This document shows, piece by piece, positions 62,362-64,000 of a DNA stretch of 64,000 nucleotides (position 1 is its first letter; each line of letters starts with the position of its first letter). Made by a program: the position numbers and the translations under genes. The DNA lies in contig NZ_FWXO01000001.1 in assembly GCF_900176415.1 (NCBI RefSeq), positions 1,422,053-1,486,052 of the forward strand, written 5' to 3'. Source of the stretch: Cellulophaga tyrosinoxydans. Its GTDB lineage: Bacteria > Bacteroidota > Bacteroidia > Flavobacteriales > Flavobacteriaceae. Below the pieces are notes generated by a model. It was given only the letters and a program-made list of their open reading frames with translations. It had not been told where the DNA came from and did not search any database.

Positions 62362-62408
62362 ATGATTAAATTTTTTTAAAATTGAATTATTTTTATTTCT
62401 CTATTAAA

Positions 62409-62424
62409 GGCAGAAATTATGCCA
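62409..62424 (-). promoter_or_regulatory. Sigma-54-like -24/-12 element upstream of groES
   Basis: TGGCATAATTTCTGCC on the minus strand has the GG-N10-GC spacing and TGGCA...TGC bases of a sigma-54 promoter. It lies about 48-63 bases before the groES ATG. The housekeeping-type box is absent. One site, not a proof. Confidence 0.3.
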
Positions 62425-62452
62425 TTGCTTATTTACTGACACTTTGTAAATG

Positions 62453-62488
62453 AAAAATGCCAGCTTGTCATTTTAAGCTGGCATTTTT
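62453..62488 (-). terminator. Terminator after secG
   Basis: AAAAATGCCAGCTT (62453-62466) with AAGCTGGCATTTTT (62475-62488), 14-bp perfect stem, loop GTCATTTT; on the minus strand it follows secG. Confidence 0.9.
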
Positions 62489-62511
62489 AGTATTCTTATG
62501 TTTTTTAAACG

Positions 62512-62865
62512 CTATTCTGAGTCAGAAGTAGTGTCTCCTGAAGGTGTTGAAATTGGTTCCGGTAATGCATCTGGAATTGTATTCTCGATACCATCACCTT
62601 GTAATAACTTAGAATCGGACTTTGAAAAATTGTCCTTTAATGAAATGTTTGAAAGTAGAATTAGTACTATTAAAAGTGTTGCTAATGTCCATGTGCTTTT
62701 GTCTAAAAAGTCACCTGTTTTTTTAACACCACCAGCTACTTGTGTTCCACCACCTCCAAATGATGAAGATAATCCTCCGCCTTTTGGGTTTTGCACCATG
62801 ATAACCAGCATTAATAAAAGGCTCACAATGATTATAAGGATTAAGAATATTGTAAACGTGCTCAT
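62512..62865 (-). CDS. secG: Preprotein translocase subunit SecG
   Basis: 117 aa with two TM helices and the linking MVQNPKGGGLSSSFGGGGTQ motif of SecG. The C-terminal tail is long, acidic and Ser/Pro-rich, as in other Bacteroidota. Part of the SecYEG channel in the inner membrane. Follows a TPR gene by 2 bp; followed by a terminator. Confidence 0.95.
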   Translation of the reverse strand: MSTFTIFLILIIIVSLLLMLVIMVQNPKGGGLSSSFGGGGTQVAGGVKKTGDFLDKSTWTLATLLIVLILLSNISLKDNFSKSDSKLLQGDGIENTIPDALPEPISTPSGDTTSDSE

Positions 62866-62867
62866 CT

Positions 62868-63782
62868 TTATTTATTATCTTTTTGAATTGTTTGTACCAA
62901 TTTTATTTGGCTTGCAAAGAAACTACTTTTTTCTGGATATTTCAAACTTAAAATTTTATATGCTTGAATAGCTTTTTTAAACTTTTTTTGCTCCAAATAA
63001 ACTTTAGCTAAAGTTTCTGTCATTAACTCGTTTTTGTCAATTTTTACAGAATCTTCAATAGGGATTACTGGAGTGTTTTTTTCTATCGGAATTATTTTTG
63101 GGTTGTTCTCTATAAACTGATCAATTAATTCAAATTTCTTTTTTCTAGAATCTTTTTTAGCAGCTATTTTTTTTACGGTATCTTTTTCTGGTTTGTTTAC
63201 AGGTTCTCTTTCAATAGGCTTTTTAGATGCTAGTTCCATCCATTCTTTAAAAGAGTATTTTTCTTTTTTAGTAAATGGTATAGGACTTCCTAAAGTAATT
63301 TGTTCTTCTTGTTTTTTAGCTTCAGCTATTTCAATATCAATTTTTGGGTCTTTAGAACTAAAAAGTGCAGGATCTAATATTTGCTCTGCATCTTTAATGC
63401 TTTGTGGTAAAGCTTTGTCTTCTGAGGTTTCTTCTAATAAAGACTCTTTCTTTTCTTCGGCAACTATGGTTTCAAACTCAATAGCTGTTTCTTTCAATGA
63501 GGTTGCTTTGCCAGAAATGCTATCTGCTATTTTATTCTGAAGAAATTCTGGAGAAGTGATGAAATCAAATAACACATCTCTATCTGTAGTGTATGCCGCA
63601 GTAGTTTTAAGAGCGCTATTGTATTTAAAACTATTTAGGTTTTTTAATCCTTTTAATTGAATAGCTCTTGCTGCTTGAAAATAGGGAAATTCATCTAAAA
63701 TATCATCTAGTTGATTCGTTTGCACAGGAGAAACTACCTTTTCAGGATGTTGTAATAAATAAGTAAAATCGGATACATTCAT
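62868..63782 (-). CDS. TPR-repeat protein with long charged linker
   Basis: 304 aa, no signal peptide. N-terminal domain (NVSDFTYLLQHPEKVVSP, FPYFQAARAIQLKGLKNLNS), a Lys/Glu-rich linker (about 110-235) and a C-terminal TPR-like hairpin (TETLAKVYLEQKKFKKAIQA). Found before secG in Bacteroidota. Exact function unknown; between lptE (upstream) and secG, so probably in envelope biogenesis. Confidence 0.7.
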   Translation of the reverse strand: MNVSDFTYLLQHPEKVVSPVQTNQLDDILDEFPYFQAARAIQLKGLKNLNSFKYNSALKTTAAYTTDRDVLFDFITSPEFLQNKIADSISGKATSLKETAIEFETIVAEEKKESLLEETSEDKALPQSIKDAEQILDPALFSSKDPKIDIEIAEAKKQEEQITLGSPIPFTKKEKYSFKEWMELASKKPIEREPVNKPEKDTVKKIAAKKDSRKKKFELIDQFIENNPKIIPIEKNTPVIPIEDSVKIDKNELMTETLAKVYLEQKKFKKAIQAYKILSLKYPEKSSFFASQIKLVQTIQKDNK

Positions 63783-63785
63783 AGG

Positions 63786-64000
63786 CTACCAGTCTGCTAA
63801 TGATGCAGTGAAAATATCTTGTGTTATACGTTCATAAATTTCTTCTAATGCAGCTGATTTTACACTAGAAAAACTAGAGTTCGCTGGATAGTCATAAAAG
63901 AAAGAAAATGGTTGTTCAAAATCTACATCTTCTTTTGTTTTATTAAAAAAGCGCACATTTACTCTCATGCTTAATCTATTTTGTGCAGCTGTTTGGTTGG
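63786..64000 (-). CDS. lptE: LPS-assembly lipoprotein LptE (C-terminal part, cut by right edge)
   Basis: The frame is open to the window end; the visible C-terminal 71 residues start NQTAAQNRLSMRVNVRFFN and include FEQPFSFFYDYPANSSFSS and EIYERITQDIFTASLADW, typical of Bacteroidota LptE (LptD plug lipoprotein). The signal peptide and N-terminal half are outside. The internal ATG at 63966-63968 is not a true start. Abuts the TPR gene by 3 bp, forming lptE-TPR-secG. Confidence 0.8.
   Translation of the reverse strand, partial: NQTAAQNRLSMRVNVRFFNKTKEDVDFEQPFSFFYDYPANSSFSSVKSAALEEIYERITQDIFTASLADW

Noticed and set aside
62498-62971. 157-codon plus-strand frame opposite secG
   Set aside because: Opposite SecG with its conserved glycine-rich loop; begins in the region right after the secG terminator and has no signal of its own.
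63193-63540. 115-codon frame opposite the TPR gene
   Set aside because: Antisense shadow of the Lys/Glu-rich linker.

Overview
The window is a stretch of chromosome from a low-GC member of the Bacteroidota, most likely a marine-type Flavobacteriaceae. The evidence is the strong A+T bias, the absence of Shine-Dalgarno sequences, repeated promoter motifs of the Bacteroidota type (TTTG, about 19-21 bp, TAnnTTTG), a HYC_CC_PP-type protein, a carboxypeptidase-regulatory-domain TonB receptor, a mevalonate-pathway HMG-CoA reductase, and the gene orders groES-groEL and mreB-mreC-mreD-PBP2-rodA. It is mostly core genome. I see no insertion sequence, prophage or CRISPR array.

Layout. (1) 1-4.4 kb, minus strand: an arginine/proline operon (GNAT acetyltransferase, argG, argC, proC, argD running off the left edge). 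It is preceded by an unlisted 27-codon ORF whose product ends RRRP, a probable arginine leader peptide with its own near-leaderless promoter. (2) 4.4-11.4 kb, minus: an envelope operon with an FAD oxidoreductase, a membrane polyferredoxin, a MORN-repeat protein and three polyprenyl/cellulose-synthase-type glycosyltransferases. (3) 11.6-17.5 kb, plus: a secreted/outer-membrane block (DUF547 protein, OM protein, GH113-like lipoprotein, Omp85-like barrel, then an active amidase preceded by a paralogue that has lost its zinc and catalytic residues). (4) 17.6-21.0 kb, minus: rhodanese, TIGR04282-like and TIGR04283-like proteins, purine nucleoside phosphorylase and a second DUF547 protein; this is an arsenosugar-type gene set without ArsM or ArsS here. 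(5) 21.1-23.2 kb: GH32 fructanase lipoprotein, a duplicated terminator and decayed tRNA end, and tRNA-Phe. (6) 23.3-31 kb, plus: coaX, OM protein, TPR protein, lptC, CNNM/CBS protein, PpiD-like isomerase. (7) 31-44.3 kb: HMG-CoA reductase and GHMP kinase; dipeptidyl peptidase with POT transporter; surE, a small membrane protein, lpxB, NlpC/P60 and comEC; tail-specific protease. (8) 44.4-54.6 kb: SelO, secreted nuclease, the mre cell-shape operon, purH, free-methionine-sulfoxide reductase. (9) 54.7-58.7 kb, plus: a four-gene cysteine-rich metal-trafficking operon. (10) 58.8-64 kb: a secreted unknown, groEL/groES, secG, a TPR protein and lptE (cut by the right edge).

The most promising unexplained items are the arginine leader ORF (4297-4380), the cysteine-rich HYC/HMA-MauE/TonB/HMA operon (54761-58667), the pseudo-amidase/amidase tandem, the ArsM/ArsS-less arsenosugar-like cluster, the 15-bp terminator hidden inside the comEC coding sequence, and the large hairpin between mreB and mreC. 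All functions are read from motifs and context; no database search was possible.
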